Made by a program: the position numbers and the translations under genes
The notes under the pieces: generated by a model
Told to the model about the DNA's origin: nothing
Seen by the model: only the letters and a program-made list of their open reading frames with translations
The model's database searches: none
Source of the DNA: DASRCB01 sp035653295
Lineage (GTDB): Bacteria > Acidobacteriota > Terriglobia > Bryobacterales > Bryobacteraceae
Length of the DNA stretch: 64,000 nt
Assembly: GCA_035653295.1 (NCBI GenBank)
Contig: DASRCB010000140.1
Span: 1 to 64,000, forward strand
Direction: 5' to 3'
In this document: positions 34,753-44,197 of the stretch, one piece after another
Numbering within the stretch: position 1 is the first letter of the stretch
Layout of the letters: the number at the start of each line of letters is the position of its first letter

Positions 34753-35601
34753 ATGAGAGCAGGACCACTTCTGGCACTGGCTTTTGCCCTGGCGCTTCAC
34801 GGCCAGGACCTGAAGCAGGCCGAGGCGCTATACCAACACACGGACTACAACGGGGCGATTCGCGTTCTGCGCGCCATCGCGAACCCCGATGCCCGCACGC
34901 TGGCCTTGCTGGGCCGCAGCTACTTCATGGACGGCGATTTCAAAAAGGCCACCGACAGCCTGCAGAAAGCGGTCGCTCTTGATCCCAACAACTCAGAGTA
35001 TATGCTCTGGCTCGGGCGCACCTGGGGCCGACGTGCAGAAACCGCCAGCCCGTTCGTGGCGCCGATGAACGCCGGGCACGCCCGGGACTGCTTCCAGAAG
35101 GCCGTAGCACTCGACCCTGCGAATAAGGAAGCCCTGAGCGACCTCTTTGACTATTATCTGGAAGCTCCGGGGTTCCTGGGCGGGGGCTTCGATAAGGCTG
35201 CCAATGTCGCCCGCCAAATCGAGCGCATTGATCCGGCGGAAGGCCACTACGCGCAGGCGCAGCTCGCGCGCAAGCGCCAGGAATACGGCGAGGTTGAGAG
35301 TCAACTACGCCGAGCGATGGAACTGGCGCCGCGGCAGGTGGGTCGTGTCGTCGATCTCGCGAAGTTTCTTGCACGCCAGGGTCGTATTCAGGAGAGCGAA
35401 GCCGCTCTCGCCCAGGCGGATCGTCTGGCGCCCGGGAGTCCCCGCCTACTTTATGAGCGAGCCAGCATCTATGTCGAAGCGCACCAGCACCTCGACCAGG
35501 CCCGCGAGCTGTTGAAGAAGTATCTGCAATCGAATCTCACGGCCGACGATCCACCGCGCGAGGACGCGCAGAAGCTTCTCAGGAAGGTGGCCGGCGCCTA
35601 A
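34753..35601 (+). CDS. Exported TPR protein
   Basis: A 282-residue protein with a signal peptide (MRAGPLLALAFALALHG) and about six TPR units (KQAEALYQHTDYNGAIRVL..., ATDSLQKAVALDPNNSEYMLW..., DCFQKAVALDPANKEALSD). The ATG at 34753 is preceded by AGGGG. A longer frame upstream has no matching features. It is followed 85 bp later by a MacB-like permease on the same strand. Role unknown. Confidence 0.85.
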   Translation: MRAGPLLALAFALALHGQDLKQAEALYQHTDYNGAIRVLRAIANPDARTLALLGRSYFMDGDFKKATDSLQKAVALDPNNSEYMLWLGRTWGRRAETASPFVAPMNAGHARDCFQKAVALDPANKEALSDLFDYYLEAPGFLGGGFDKAANVARQIERIDPAEGHYAQAQLARKRQEYGEVESQLRRAMELAPRQVGRVVDLAKFLARQGRIQESEAALAQADRLAPGSPRLLYERASIYVEAHQHLDQARELLKKYLQSNLTADDPPREDAQKLLRKVAGA

Positions 35602-35686
35602 GAGCGTGGTTTGCAGTTCGACGACGATTTTGGCGGGCACGCCCTCGGGCTGCGGCGGGCTCCTGGCTCGCCAGGTCTGGTAAGCC

Positions 35687-36892
35687 ATGCACGTCGGCGA
35701 AGCTCTCAACTTCAGCGTGCAGGCGCTGCGCGCGAACAAGGTTCGCACGTTCCTCACCGCTCTTGGGCTGGTGATTGGCAACGCGTCGGTAATTCTCGTC
35801 GTTACCATTTCGATCACCGGGCGGGAGTACATCCTGGACCAGATCCGCGCCATCGGATCGAACATCATCTACGCACAGTACTCGGCGGGCAGCAGCGGTA
35901 ATGCTACCGCCGAAGGAGACTACATCAAACTCGCCGATGTCGAGGCCGTCCGTGACGAACTTGGGCCCCGTATCGTAGCCGCAACCGGAGTCATGACCAA
36001 CTTCGATCGCATGGTTATCGGCGGCCGCGAGGAGGACATCAAGGTCATCGGCTCCGATGAGCAGTACGCCACCGTCCGTAACCTTCAGTTACTCGCGGGC
36101 CGGTTCATGGACGGGAGCGACGTATCCCTTCGCCAGAAGGTCGCGATGCTGACCCAGAAGCTGGCCACGAGGCTGTTTGGCGGGCAATACAGCGCCATTG
36201 GCCAATCGATCAAGATCCATGGCCTGCAGTTTACGGTAATCGGCACCTTCAAAGAACGAACCGAAAGCTTTGGGCTTTCCGAACTCGCCAGTGAGACCAT
36301 CCTGATCCCGCTAACGGTAATCCGCTATTTCACGCCGGTGGAGCGGATCGACCCGCTTTATGTCCAGGCGAAGCGTTCGGAGGACGTCGAGCCGCTCACG
36401 ATTCTCGTTCGGCAGATCATCGAGAGCCGCCACCGGCCCGGCGCGCGATACGACGTGGAGAACCTCACCGCGATCCTCGACGCCGCGAAGAAGATTGCTC
36501 TGGTCCTCGGTATCGTGCTGATGCTTGTATCGGCGATTTCGCTCATCATCTCAGGAATCGGCATCATGAACATCATGCTGGTAACGGTGACGGAGCGCAC
36601 GCGCGAGATCGGTCTGCGTATGGCGGTGGGCGCGTCACGGCGCGAAGTACTGGAGCAGTTTCTCACGGAAGCAGTCATGATCAGTATCAGCGGCGGCTTT
36701 GTCGGCATTATCATCGGACTCGCCGTTCCGTTGAGCGTTCGATTCTTCGCGGAAAACGTGCAGGTGCCCATCTCTTATTTATCTGTTGTGGTCGCGTTCG
36801 GAGTATCTGCCCTGGTAGGTATTGCATTCGGTCTGCTTCCCGCCAACCGCGCGGCACGGCTGAACCCCACAGAAGCTCTGCGTTACGAGTAG
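35687..36892 (+). CDS. MacB-like ABC transporter permease
   Basis: A 401-residue FtsX/MacB-type permease. One helix at the N-terminus (LRANKVRTFLTALGLVIGNASVILVVTIS), a MacB periplasmic core domain, then three helices with SGIGIMNIMLVTVTERTREIGLRMAVGAS and the tail NPTEALRYE. Unlike the ADOP protein it is a single copy, and no ATPase or membrane-fusion gene is adjacent, so it would need partners encoded elsewhere. Confidence 0.9.
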   Translation: MHVGEALNFSVQALRANKVRTFLTALGLVIGNASVILVVTISITGREYILDQIRAIGSNIIYAQYSAGSSGNATAEGDYIKLADVEAVRDELGPRIVAATGVMTNFDRMVIGGREEDIKVIGSDEQYATVRNLQLLAGRFMDGSDVSLRQKVAMLTQKLATRLFGGQYSAIGQSIKIHGLQFTVIGTFKERTESFGLSELASETILIPLTVIRYFTPVERIDPLYVQAKRSEDVEPLTILVRQIIESRHRPGARYDVENLTAILDAAKKIALVLGIVLMLVSAISLIISGIGIMNIMLVTVTERTREIGLRMAVGASRREVLEQFLTEAVMISISGGFVGIIIGLAVPLSVRFFAENVQVPISYLSVVVAFGVSALVGIAFGLLPANRAARLNPTEALRYE

Positions 36893-36947
36893 TTAGGAGT
36901 GTGGCATTGCTCGTGCATGGGCCTCGGCGGAGGATAGAGGGACCAAC

Positions 36948-37112
36948 ATGCTGAACTGGGCGCTGGCCTTTTTCGTGATCGCGATTCTTGCTGCCATTTT
37001 TGGGTTTACCGGCATCGCCGCCGCATCCGCCGGCGTGGCGAAAATTCTCTTCTTCTTATTCCTGGTCATCTTTCTCGTAACTCTGGTCATGGGCGTCGCG
37101 CGACGCGCTTGA
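36948..37112 (+). CDS. DUF1328 membrane micro-protein
   Basis: A 54-residue hydrophobic protein (MLNWALAFFVIAILAAIFGF..., ending MGVARRA) with two membrane helices, a typical DUF1328/YtjA family member. The purine-rich AGAGGGA lies before the ATG. It is easily missed because it is so short. Members are often stress-induced, and it sits just upstream of two stress-like proteins. It begins 55 bp after the MacB-like gene. Confidence 0.88.
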   Translation: MLNWALAFFVIAILAAIFGFTGIAAASAGVAKILFFLFLVIFLVTLVMGVARRA

Positions 37113-37279
37113 GCTGACGATCGTTCTCGCGGTAAGAATTGCATCGGGATCGGCGGCGGCAAGTAAGAATGTACGTTACTCGCGCGGCGCTACGCGTGCA
37201 ACTGACCTGTCATCATACGCTTGCGCGATGGTACAAAGGTTGCTCGTTCAGTGCGAGAGCGGGAGAGGCCGGATCGATC

Positions 37280-37768
37280 TTGTCCGAACCGACTATCGCA
37301 ATCTTCGGGATGTGTTCGCAGCGTGGCGCCGCTGAAGCCACCGTTGATACCCTCCGCACCGCGGGCTTTCGGAACATAGACGTCTCATTATTATTTGCGG
37401 CCGGCCATCCCGAGGCCGGCTCTGGCATGCTTAGCTGGCTTGCCGGGATTGGCGGTCTGCTGATTCCGGGCAGCGCCCCTCTTATCGCCGCGGGACCTAT
37501 CCTTGGGATGCTCGGAGGGGTCACTCTGAACGGCGCTATCGGAGGATTACGCGGAGCTCTGATGGCGCTCGGCGTCCCGGAGTATGAGGCGCGTCGTTAC
37601 GAGCAGCGGATGCGCGCCGGGGGAGTGCTCGTGTCTGTCCACTGCGAAAACCAGGAATGGGAAAGGCGCGCCCGTTCCGTCCTTGACCACCATGATGCCG
37701 AGGACATACTGCGCAACGCGGACGTGCGCATGGCGCAGCGCAGCGCGTCTGTCGAGGAGAACCGTTGA
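37280..37768 (+). CDS. General stress protein 17M-like domain protein, copy 1
   Basis: A 162-residue protein. The N-terminal segment AIFGMCSQRGAAEATVDTLRTAGFRNIDVSLLF matches the YflT/general stress protein fold, a Gly/Ala/Leu-rich helical hairpin follows (LSWLAGIGGLLIPGSAPLIAAGPILGMLGG), and a VPEYEARRYEQRMRAGGVLVSVHC tail. I take TTG at 37280 because it matches the neighbour's start and an AGAGG lies upstream; an in-frame ATG at 37169 would add 37 unlikely residues. It is a paralogue of the next gene but lacks part of its glycine-zipper region. Confidence 0.75.
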   Translation: MSEPTIAIFGMCSQRGAAEATVDTLRTAGFRNIDVSLLFAAGHPEAGSGMLSWLAGIGGLLIPGSAPLIAAGPILGMLGGVTLNGAIGGLRGALMALGVPEYEARRYEQRMRAGGVLVSVHCENQEWERRARSVLDHHDAEDILRNADVRMAQRSASVEENR

Positions 37769-37792
37769 ATTTGCTTCTAAGGGAGAACTGAC

Positions 37793-38377
37793 ATGGCGGG
37801 CAAAAATACGGCGGCATTTGGCATTTATCCGGACCAGGCTTCGGTGGAGGAGGCGGTGGACGCCTTCCGCCGGGCGGGCTTCCGCAACGCAGATATTTCG
37901 GTCCTGTTTTCGGAGAACACCGGCACCAAGGATTTCGCTCACGAGAAGCACACCAAGGCGCCGGAAGGCGCCGTGGCGGGCGCGACATCAGGCGCCATTC
38001 TTGGCGGAGCCCTGGGGTGGCTGGTTGGCATCGGCGCCCTGATGATTCCAGGCATCGGGCCTTTTGTGGCCGCGGGCCCAATCGTGGCCGCGCTCAGCGG
38101 GGTCGGTGTGGTTGGCGCTCTCGGCGGCATCACCGGCGGTCTCATCGGCGTCGGGATCCCCGAGTACGAGGCCAAGAGATACGAGGGCCGCATACGCAAC
38201 GGCGGCGTACTGCTCTCCGTGCACTGCGACAACTCCGACTGGGTAAAACGCGCAAAGCAGGTGCTGGCCGACACCGGCGCGCAGGAGATCTCCACGACCA
38301 GCGAGGCGCATGCCGATTATGCGGCGTCCGACAAACCGGCGCCTCGCAATGTCAACTCGGAACTGCTGAAGGACTGA
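37793..38377 (+). CDS. General stress protein 17M-like domain protein, copy 2
   Basis: A 194-residue paralogue of the preceding protein. The N-terminal stress domain (AAFGIYPDQASVEEAVDAFRRAGFRNADISVLF) is followed by a long glycine-zipper region (AVAGATSGAILGGALGWLVGIGALMIPGIGPFVAAGP) and VPEYEAKRYEGRIRNGGVLLSVHC. A Shine-Dalgarno (AAGGGAGAA) precedes the ATG. The repeated pair 25 bp apart on one strand suggests tandem duplication. A membrane or membrane-associated role in osmotic or desiccation stress is likely. Confidence 0.82.
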   Translation: MAGKNTAAFGIYPDQASVEEAVDAFRRAGFRNADISVLFSENTGTKDFAHEKHTKAPEGAVAGATSGAILGGALGWLVGIGALMIPGIGPFVAAGPIVAALSGVGVVGALGGITGGLIGVGIPEYEAKRYEGRIRNGGVLLSVHCDNSDWVKRAKQVLADTGAQEISTTSEAHADYAASDKPAPRNVNSELLKD

Positions 38378-38422
38378 GCGCGCTGATGCTCATCAAACTG
38401 ACTCGAGCATGAATACAGGACA

Positions 38423-38439
38423 GCGCGGCAGGGCCGCGC
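38423..38439. repeat. Perfect GC hairpin, 7-bp arms
   Basis: GCGCGGC-AGG-GCCGCGC lies in the 133-bp gap after the second stress gene and before the sugar cassette. No T-tract follows. It could act as a transcript end or stabiliser. Confidence 0.5.
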
Positions 38440-38510
38440 GCAGGCTCACAACTCGAAAACACCGCCAGAAATCGAAACGAAAATGAGCGACAGCTCCAGG
38501 GGGAAAAGGA

Positions 38511-39626
38511 ATGAAAAAGCAGATTCTGGTCACAGGTGGCGCAGGTTTCATTGGCTCACACCTCTGTGAAGAACTGCTGGACTCCGGTTACCGGGTCCGG
38601 GTAATCGATAATCTCGCAACGCAGGTCCACGGACCGGATCGCAGGCGGCCGGCGTACCTTAATCGCGAAGTCGAACTTCTCGTTGAAGATATCCGCAACC
38701 CCGAAGCGGTGCGCCGCGCCCTCAAGGGCGTTGACGCCGTCTTCCACTTCGTTGCGGTGGTCGGAGTGGGGCAGAGCATGTATGAGCTCACCCACTACAC
38801 CAGCGTCAACAATTACGGCACGGCGGTGCTGCTTGAAGCGCTGATCAAGAACCCTGTCGAACGGCTGATCGTGGCTTCCAGCATGAGCATCTACGGCGAA
38901 GGGCTGTATCGTGATTCGCGCGGCGGCCTATACTCCTCCGTAGAACGCTCCTTGCACCAGCTCGAGCAGCACGACTGGGAGTTGCGCAACGCCGAAGGCG
39001 AAGAGCTGGCGCCCGTGCCCACGCCGGAATGGAAGACCCCATCGCTCGAATCGCTGTACGCGCTGAACAAATACGACCAGGAGCGCATGTGCCTGATGAT
39101 CGGCCGCGCGTACGGTATGTCCGCCGTCGGCATGCGCTTCTTCAACGCCTTCGGGCCTAACCAGGCGCTGTCCAATCCGTACACCGGCGTGCTCGCGATC
39201 TTCGCCTCCCGGCTGATGAACAACAAGCCGCCGCTGATTTTCGAGGACGGCAATCAGCTTCGGGACTTTGTCAGCGTCCGCGATGTCGCCCGCGCCTGCC
39301 GCCTGGCCCTGGAAACGAAGGAAGCCGGCGGACAGGTTTTCAATGTTGGCAGCGGGCGGACTTACAAAGTAAGCGAGGTGGCGCGCAAGATCGCCCAGGT
39401 ACTGGGCAAGCGCATCGAGCCGGAGATCGCCGGCAAGTATCGCGTGGGCGATATCAGGCACTGCTTTCCCGATATCAGCCGCGCGCGGGAGGTGCTGGGC
39501 TATGAACCCGAGGTCATGCTGGAAGACGGTCTCGTCGATCTCGCCGCCTGGCTGGAGACGCAGATCGCGCACGACCGCTTCGCGGAGATGAAGGACGAGC
39601 TGGCTTCGCGCGGGTTGGTAGTCTGA
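38511..39626 (+). CDS. NAD-dependent epimerase/dehydratase
   Basis: A 371-residue extended SDR that modifies nucleotide sugars. Rossmann motif VTGGAGFIGSHL at residues 7-18, active site SSM (near 123) with Y-x3-K in YALNKYDQER, and a C-terminal substrate-binding part. It opens the seven-gene sugar cassette; its stop TGA overlaps the ATG of the next epimerase. It resembles UDP-glucuronate/galactose-type epimerases but the substrate cannot be fixed. Confidence 0.9.
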   Translation: MKKQILVTGGAGFIGSHLCEELLDSGYRVRVIDNLATQVHGPDRRRPAYLNREVELLVEDIRNPEAVRRALKGVDAVFHFVAVVGVGQSMYELTHYTSVNNYGTAVLLEALIKNPVERLIVASSMSIYGEGLYRDSRGGLYSSVERSLHQLEQHDWELRNAEGEELAPVPTPEWKTPSLESLYALNKYDQERMCLMIGRAYGMSAVGMRFFNAFGPNQALSNPYTGVLAIFASRLMNNKPPLIFEDGNQLRDFVSVRDVARACRLALETKEAGGQVFNVGSGRTYKVSEVARKIAQVLGKRIEPEIAGKYRVGDIRHCFPDISRAREVLGYEPEVMLEDGLVDLAAWLETQIAHDRFAEMKDELASRGLVV

Positions 39627-40681
39627 TGGAACGGCAAACTCTTATCACCGGTGGCGCGGGGTTCATCGGCGCCAATCTCGCCCACCGGCTTGCTTCCCAC
39701 GGCCACACCGTCACGCTCTTCGACAATCTCTCGCGCGATGGCGTTCACCGCAACGTCGAGTGGTTAATCGCCGAGCATGGCGACCGGGTTCGGCTGCAGG
39801 CCGGCGATATCCGTAACCGGGAAGCGATCGCGCGCGCGCTGCGCAACGTCGATCAGGTGTTTCATTTCGCCGCGCAGGTCGCGGTCACGACGAGTTTGAC
39901 TGACGCGCGCCTCGATTTCGAAACCAATGCCGTCGGCACGTTCAACCTATTGGAGGCGCTGCATGCGGCGGACCGGCCGATCCCGCTCGTCTACACCTCC
40001 ACCAACAAGGTATACGGCGGGTTGCAGGACGTGGAGATGGTTCGTGAGCGCCGGCGGTGGCGTCCTGCCAATCCGGAGTTGCTGGCGCACGGCATCAGCG
40101 AAAAGCGCAGCCTCGACTTCCACAGCCCGTATGGCTGCTCAAAAGGCACGGCCGACCAGTACGTCATCGATCACGCGCGCTGCTTCGGCATGCCCGCCGT
40201 GGTTTTTCGGATGAGCTGCATCTACGGCCCGCACCAGTTCGGCAACGAGGACCAGGGCTGGGTGGCGCATTTCCTCATCCGCGCCCTCGAGCGCGAGCCC
40301 ATCACCATCTACGGCGACGGTTTTCAGGTGCGCGACATCCTCTACGTTGAAGATCTGGTAGACGCGTTTCTCCTCGCGCAGCAGCACATGCCGCGCATTG
40401 CCGGAGAGGCGTTCAATATAGGGGGCGGTGCGAAAAATACCGTCAGCCTTGCGGAACTGCTCGACCTCATCGGCGAACTGCAGGCCAGCCGCCTGGTGCT
40501 CTTCCACGAGCCAGCGCGCACAGGCGACCAGCTTTACTACGTATCAGATACGCGCAAGTTCGAGGGCGCCACCGGCTGGCGTCCGCGCGTCCGCGTCCGC
40601 GAGGGCGTGCGCCAGCTTTATAGCTGGCTGGCAAAGAATCGCGGGGTCAGCGTCGCCGAACACGCCGGAGTGCTGTCGTGA
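39626..40681 (+). CDS. NAD-dependent epimerase (CDP-paratose 2-epimerase-like)
   Basis: A 351-residue extended SDR. ITGGAGFIGANLA gives the cofactor site, STNKVYGGL and the Y-x3-K motif YGCSKGTADQY are close to those of RfbE-type CDP-paratose/tyvelose 2-epimerases. Together with the first epimerase it probably makes an unusual nucleotide sugar. TGATG overlap upstream, GTGA overlap downstream. Confidence 0.88.
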   Translation: MERQTLITGGAGFIGANLAHRLASHGHTVTLFDNLSRDGVHRNVEWLIAEHGDRVRLQAGDIRNREAIARALRNVDQVFHFAAQVAVTTSLTDARLDFETNAVGTFNLLEALHAADRPIPLVYTSTNKVYGGLQDVEMVRERRRWRPANPELLAHGISEKRSLDFHSPYGCSKGTADQYVIDHARCFGMPAVVFRMSCIYGPHQFGNEDQGWVAHFLIRALEREPITIYGDGFQVRDILYVEDLVDAFLLAQQHMPRIAGEAFNIGGGAKNTVSLAELLDLIGELQASRLVLFHEPARTGDQLYYVSDTRKFEGATGWRPRVRVREGVRQLYSWLAKNRGVSVAEHAGVLS

Positions 40682-41967
40682 AGTACGCGCTCGTCAATCC
40701 CCCGTGGAGCTTCGAAGGCAGTATCTATTTCGGCTGTCGCGAGCCCCACCTGCCGCTGGAATATGGTTACTCGAAGGCGCTGCTCGAAGCAGCGGGGCAC
40801 GAGGCGGAAATCATCGACGCGCAACTCGACGGCTTCGACTACGACGAGATTCGCCGGCGCATCGCGCGCTATGAGCCGGACATCACGGTCGTCACGACGG
40901 CGCCGAGCTACCTGTTCTGGCGCTGTGCGCCGCCGGAGTTGAGAGCTCCCCGGCTGACCGCGGAAGCGGTGCGCGACATCGCGGGGACGCTGGTCGTCGT
41001 CGGTCCGCACGCATCTACAACGCCCCGGCCCACCCTGCGCAAGATGGACGCGGCCGCCGTGGTGATGGGCGAGTGTGAGGAGATTCTTCCTCAGCTTGAC
41101 GGCGACTGGAGCGGCGTACCGTCGCTTGCCTGGCGCTCGGGCGATCAGATTCGAGTGCAGGGCGCGACGCATTCGGCCGACATGGCCGCACTTCCCGCTC
41201 TCCGCTGGGAGGACGCTACGGTGCGGCGTCACCGCCACCATCACCATCGGTTCGAGGCGGAGCCGGCCGGCCCGGGCGCGGAGATGGAGGCCTCGCGCGG
41301 CTGCCCTTATCACTGCACCTTCTGCGCCAAGGACAACTTCCGCGACAAGTACCGCCGGCGGTCGCTGCCGGTGATCCTGGAAGAGCTGGATGCGCTCATC
41401 GCCCAGGGCATCGAGTACGTGTACTTCATCGACGAGATCTTTCTGCCCTGGCGCGAGCTGCTCGTTGCGCTCGCCGAAAGGCCGGTGAAAATTGGCGTGC
41501 AGACAAGAATCGACCTCTGGACCCACGAGATGCTCGATCTGCTCGGCGCCGCGCAGTGTGTTTCCATCGAGGCCGGCATCGAAAGCATCACCGAGGAAGG
41601 CCGCCAGGTTCTCGACAAAAAGTGCCGGCTCAGCACGGAAGAACTCGCCGACCGTTTGGTTTACGCCAAAACCCGTGTGCCGTTCGTCCAGGCCAACCTG
41701 CTGGACATGCAGGAAGACAATCAGCAGGAAGTGGAGCGCTGGCGGCAGTATCTGATCGACCGTGGCGTGTGGGCCAACAAGCCGGTCCCGCTGTTCCCGT
41801 ATCCCGGGTCGCCCGAATACACGCTGAAATGGGGTGCGGTCACCGATGACGCGTGGGAGCGCGCGCATGACTTCTACCTGAAAGGCTTCGATGAGTTCAG
41901 CGACATCCAGGAAGAGCGTCCCGCTCCTCTGGTGCAGCTGGAGCTGACGCCTGCTCATGGACGCTAA
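40678..41967 (+). CDS. B12-binding radical SAM enzyme
   Basis: A 429-residue radical SAM enzyme. The N-terminal half has a B12-binding fold (NPPWSFEGSIYFG, GPHASTTP, VMGECEEIL); the 4Fe-4S motif C-x3-C-x2-C lies in RGCPYHCTFCAKDNF. I recall a described oligosaccharide-cassette subfamily of B12 radical SAM proteins (NCBIfam TIGR04295) with similar neighbours, but could not check membership. It may methylate or rearrange a sugar or lipid. GTG start at 40678; start and stop overlap neighbours. Confidence 0.9.
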   Translation: MKYALVNPPWSFEGSIYFGCREPHLPLEYGYSKALLEAAGHEAEIIDAQLDGFDYDEIRRRIARYEPDITVVTTAPSYLFWRCAPPELRAPRLTAEAVRDIAGTLVVVGPHASTTPRPTLRKMDAAAVVMGECEEILPQLDGDWSGVPSLAWRSGDQIRVQGATHSADMAALPALRWEDATVRRHRHHHHRFEAEPAGPGAEMEASRGCPYHCTFCAKDNFRDKYRRRSLPVILEELDALIAQGIEYVYFIDEIFLPWRELLVALAERPVKIGVQTRIDLWTHEMLDLLGAAQCVSIEAGIESITEEGRQVLDKKCRLSTEELADRLVYAKTRVPFVQANLLDMQEDNQQEVERWRQYLIDRGVWANKPVPLFPYPGSPEYTLKWGAVTDDAWERAHDFYLKGFDEFSDIQEERPAPLVQLELTPAHGR

Positions 41968-43072
41968 AGGAAATCCGAACTGCCGGACCGTCCTGATGAC
42001 GGCCGATACTGTAGGTGGCGTATGGACCTATGCCATGGATCTCAGCCGGGCGCTCGGCGGCTACGGCACGAACGTCGTGCTGGCGACCATGGGACGGCGG
42101 ATGTCGAGTGTTCAGCGGGCGCAGGCGGCAGGCATCCGGAACCTTCGCGTGTTTGAAAGCGAGTACGAGCTGGAATGGATGCCGGAGCCGTGGGCCGACG
42201 TGCAGCGCGCCGGTGACTGGCTGCGGGGCATCGCCGAACAGGTGCACCCTGACGTCATTCATCTCAACGGCTACGTACACGCCGCATTGCCCTGGAATGC
42301 CCCGGTCATCGTCATGGCGCACTCCTGCGTGCTCTCGTGGTGGCACGCTGTCAAAGGCGGGAACGCGCCCGCTGAGTACGACCGGTACCGGCGCGAGGTG
42401 GCGAAAGGTTTGCGCGCCGCCGACATCGTCGTGGCGCCCACGAGGGGCATGCTGGCCTGCATCGAGCGGCATTACGGCAGGCCCACTGATGCGCGCGTTA
42501 TTCCAAATGGCCGCGACGCGGCGCGATACCGGGTCGGACGCAAGGAGCCGTTCGTGCTCGCCGCGGGCCGGCTTTGGGACGAAGCCAAGAACATCTCGGC
42601 CCTCCAGAGCATCGCTCGGGCGCTGCCCTGGCCGGTCTGCGTTGCGGGTGATGATGTCCACCCCGGCGGCGTGCGGCGGCCTTTCGCCGACATGTGCTGC
42701 CTGGGAGTGCTTTCAGAAGACGACCTGGCTTCATGGTTCGCCAGGGCGGCGATTTACGCGCTGCCGGCCCGGTATGAGCCATTCGGGCTTTCGGTGCTCG
42801 AAGCGGCGTTGTCTGGCTGCGCGCTGGTGCTCGGCGACATTCCGACGCTGCGCGAAAGCTGGAGCGCCGCCGCGCTGTTCGTTGATCCGAATGACGGGAA
42901 GATGCTTCTGGCGGCCATTAAAGCCCTGATTCATAACGAGCCATTGCGGACGACTCTGGCAGCTCGCGCGCGGGAACGGGCCCTGAAAATGGATGCCGTG
43001 CGCATGGCGCGCGACTGGGCCGATACATACGCTGACGCGGCCGCGCTCAAGGAGATGAAGACTTGCGCTTAG
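41957..43072 (+). CDS. Glycosyltransferase family 4 (GT-B)
   Basis: A 371-residue GT-B glycosyltransferase. The N-terminal fold starts LMTADTVGGVWTYAMDLSRALG; the donor-binding half has VIPNGRDAARYR, AAGRLWDEAKN, ARYEPFGLSVLEAALSG with the E-x7-E motif. It overlaps the radical SAM gene by 11 bp and the next gene by 10 bp. It transfers a sugar to a growing glycan or lipid acceptor. Confidence 0.9.
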   Translation: MDAKGNPNCRTVLMTADTVGGVWTYAMDLSRALGGYGTNVVLATMGRRMSSVQRAQAAGIRNLRVFESEYELEWMPEPWADVQRAGDWLRGIAEQVHPDVIHLNGYVHAALPWNAPVIVMAHSCVLSWWHAVKGGNAPAEYDRYRREVAKGLRAADIVVAPTRGMLACIERHYGRPTDARVIPNGRDAARYRVGRKEPFVLAAGRLWDEAKNISALQSIARALPWPVCVAGDDVHPGGVRRPFADMCCLGVLSEDDLASWFARAAIYALPARYEPFGLSVLEAALSGCALVLGDIPTLRESWSAAALFVDPNDGKMLLAAIKALIHNEPLRTTLAARARERALKMDAVRMARDWADTYADAAALKEMKTCA

Positions 43073-44196
43073 TCCTGTTCTGTCATTCGCTGGTCTCGGA
43101 CTGGAATCACGGAAACGCGCACTTCCTCCGCGGTGTCGTGTCGGAGTTGCTCGCTCGCGGGCATCGAGTGGACGCTTACGAGCCCGCGAACGGGTGGAGT
43201 CTTTCGAACCTGATTGCCGAATACGGCGAGCAGCCGGTAGCGCGGTACAAGGCACGCTTCCCGCATCTGCACAGCATCGCCTACGATCCCGCGACCTTCG
43301 ATATCGAGCGCGCCGTCGATGGCGCCGATGCGGTAATTGTGCACGAATGGAACGAGCATGACCTTGTTCGACGCATCGGCGATGCCCGGCGGCGGCTGGG
43401 GGGCTTCCAGCTGCTGTTTCATGATACGCACCACCGTTCGGTTACCGCGCCGGAGCAGATGGCGGCGTACGATCTTTCCGATTATGACGGGGTGCTCGCT
43501 TTCGGCGCGGCAGTTCGCGACGTGTACCTCTGGCGAGGGTGGGCGGCGCGCGCATGGATCTGGCACGAAGCCGCCGACGCTCCCGTATTCCGGCCTCGGA
43601 ACGCGATCGCTCGCGAGCGGGATCTGGTGTGGATCGGCAACTGGGGGGACGACGAACGTACCGCGGAAATAAATGAGTTTCTGCTCGAACCGGTTCGCGA
43701 GCTCAAGCTGAACGCGATGGTGCACGGTGTCCGCTATCCCCGGCACGCACTCGATGCGCTTGCCGCCGCGGGGATCGAGTACGGCGGGTGGCTGCCGAAC
43801 TATGAAGTCCCGCTCGCCTTCGCGCGCGCTCACGTTACCGTTCATGTGCCGCGGCGCCCCTATGCGACGTCGCTCCCGGGTGTGCCAACCATTCGCGTGT
43901 TCGAGGCGCTGGCCTGTGGCATTCCGTTGGTCTGTGCTCCATGGGACGACAGCGAGCACCTGTTCTCGCCGGGCGCGGACTACCTCGTGGCGCATCATGG
44001 AGCGGAGATGCGCGCCTGCCTGCGCGCGATTCTCAACGAGCCGGACTTCGCGGCGCAACTTGCCGAGCACGGCCGCCGGACGATTCTCAGCCGTCATACG
44101 TGCCGTCATCGTGTCGACGAACTGCTGGCGATCCTGCGAGAGCTGAAAGGAGACATGGCCCTGCGGCCCGAGCCCGCGCTCGCCGCAGGAGACTGA
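43063..44196 (+). CDS. CgeB-like glycosyltransferase 1
   Basis: A 377-residue glycosyltransferase starting with TTG at 43063; GGAG nine bases upstream supports it, inside the last codons of the previous gene. Recognisable: N-terminal CHSLVSDWNHGNAHFLRGVVSELLARGHRVDAYEP, VWIGNWGDDER and the donor part TIRVFEALACGIPLVCAPW. It resembles the two following genes, so three copies of one type stand in a row. Confidence 0.85.
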   Translation: MRLVLFCHSLVSDWNHGNAHFLRGVVSELLARGHRVDAYEPANGWSLSNLIAEYGEQPVARYKARFPHLHSIAYDPATFDIERAVDGADAVIVHEWNEHDLVRRIGDARRRLGGFQLLFHDTHHRSVTAPEQMAAYDLSDYDGVLAFGAAVRDVYLWRGWAARAWIWHEAADAPVFRPRNAIARERDLVWIGNWGDDERTAEINEFLLEPVRELKLNAMVHGVRYPRHALDALAAAGIEYGGWLPNYEVPLAFARAHVTVHVPRRPYATSLPGVPTIRVFEALACGIPLVCAPWDDSEHLFSPGADYLVAHHGAEMRACLRAILNEPDFAAQLAEHGRRTILSRHTCRHRVDELLAILRELKGDMALRPEPALAAGD

Positions 44197-44197
44197 C

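Noticed and set aside
37139..37279. The 47-codon N-terminal extension of the first stress protein from the upstream ATG
   Set aside because: It does not match the paralogue; the TTG start gives a matching protein with a purine-rich site.
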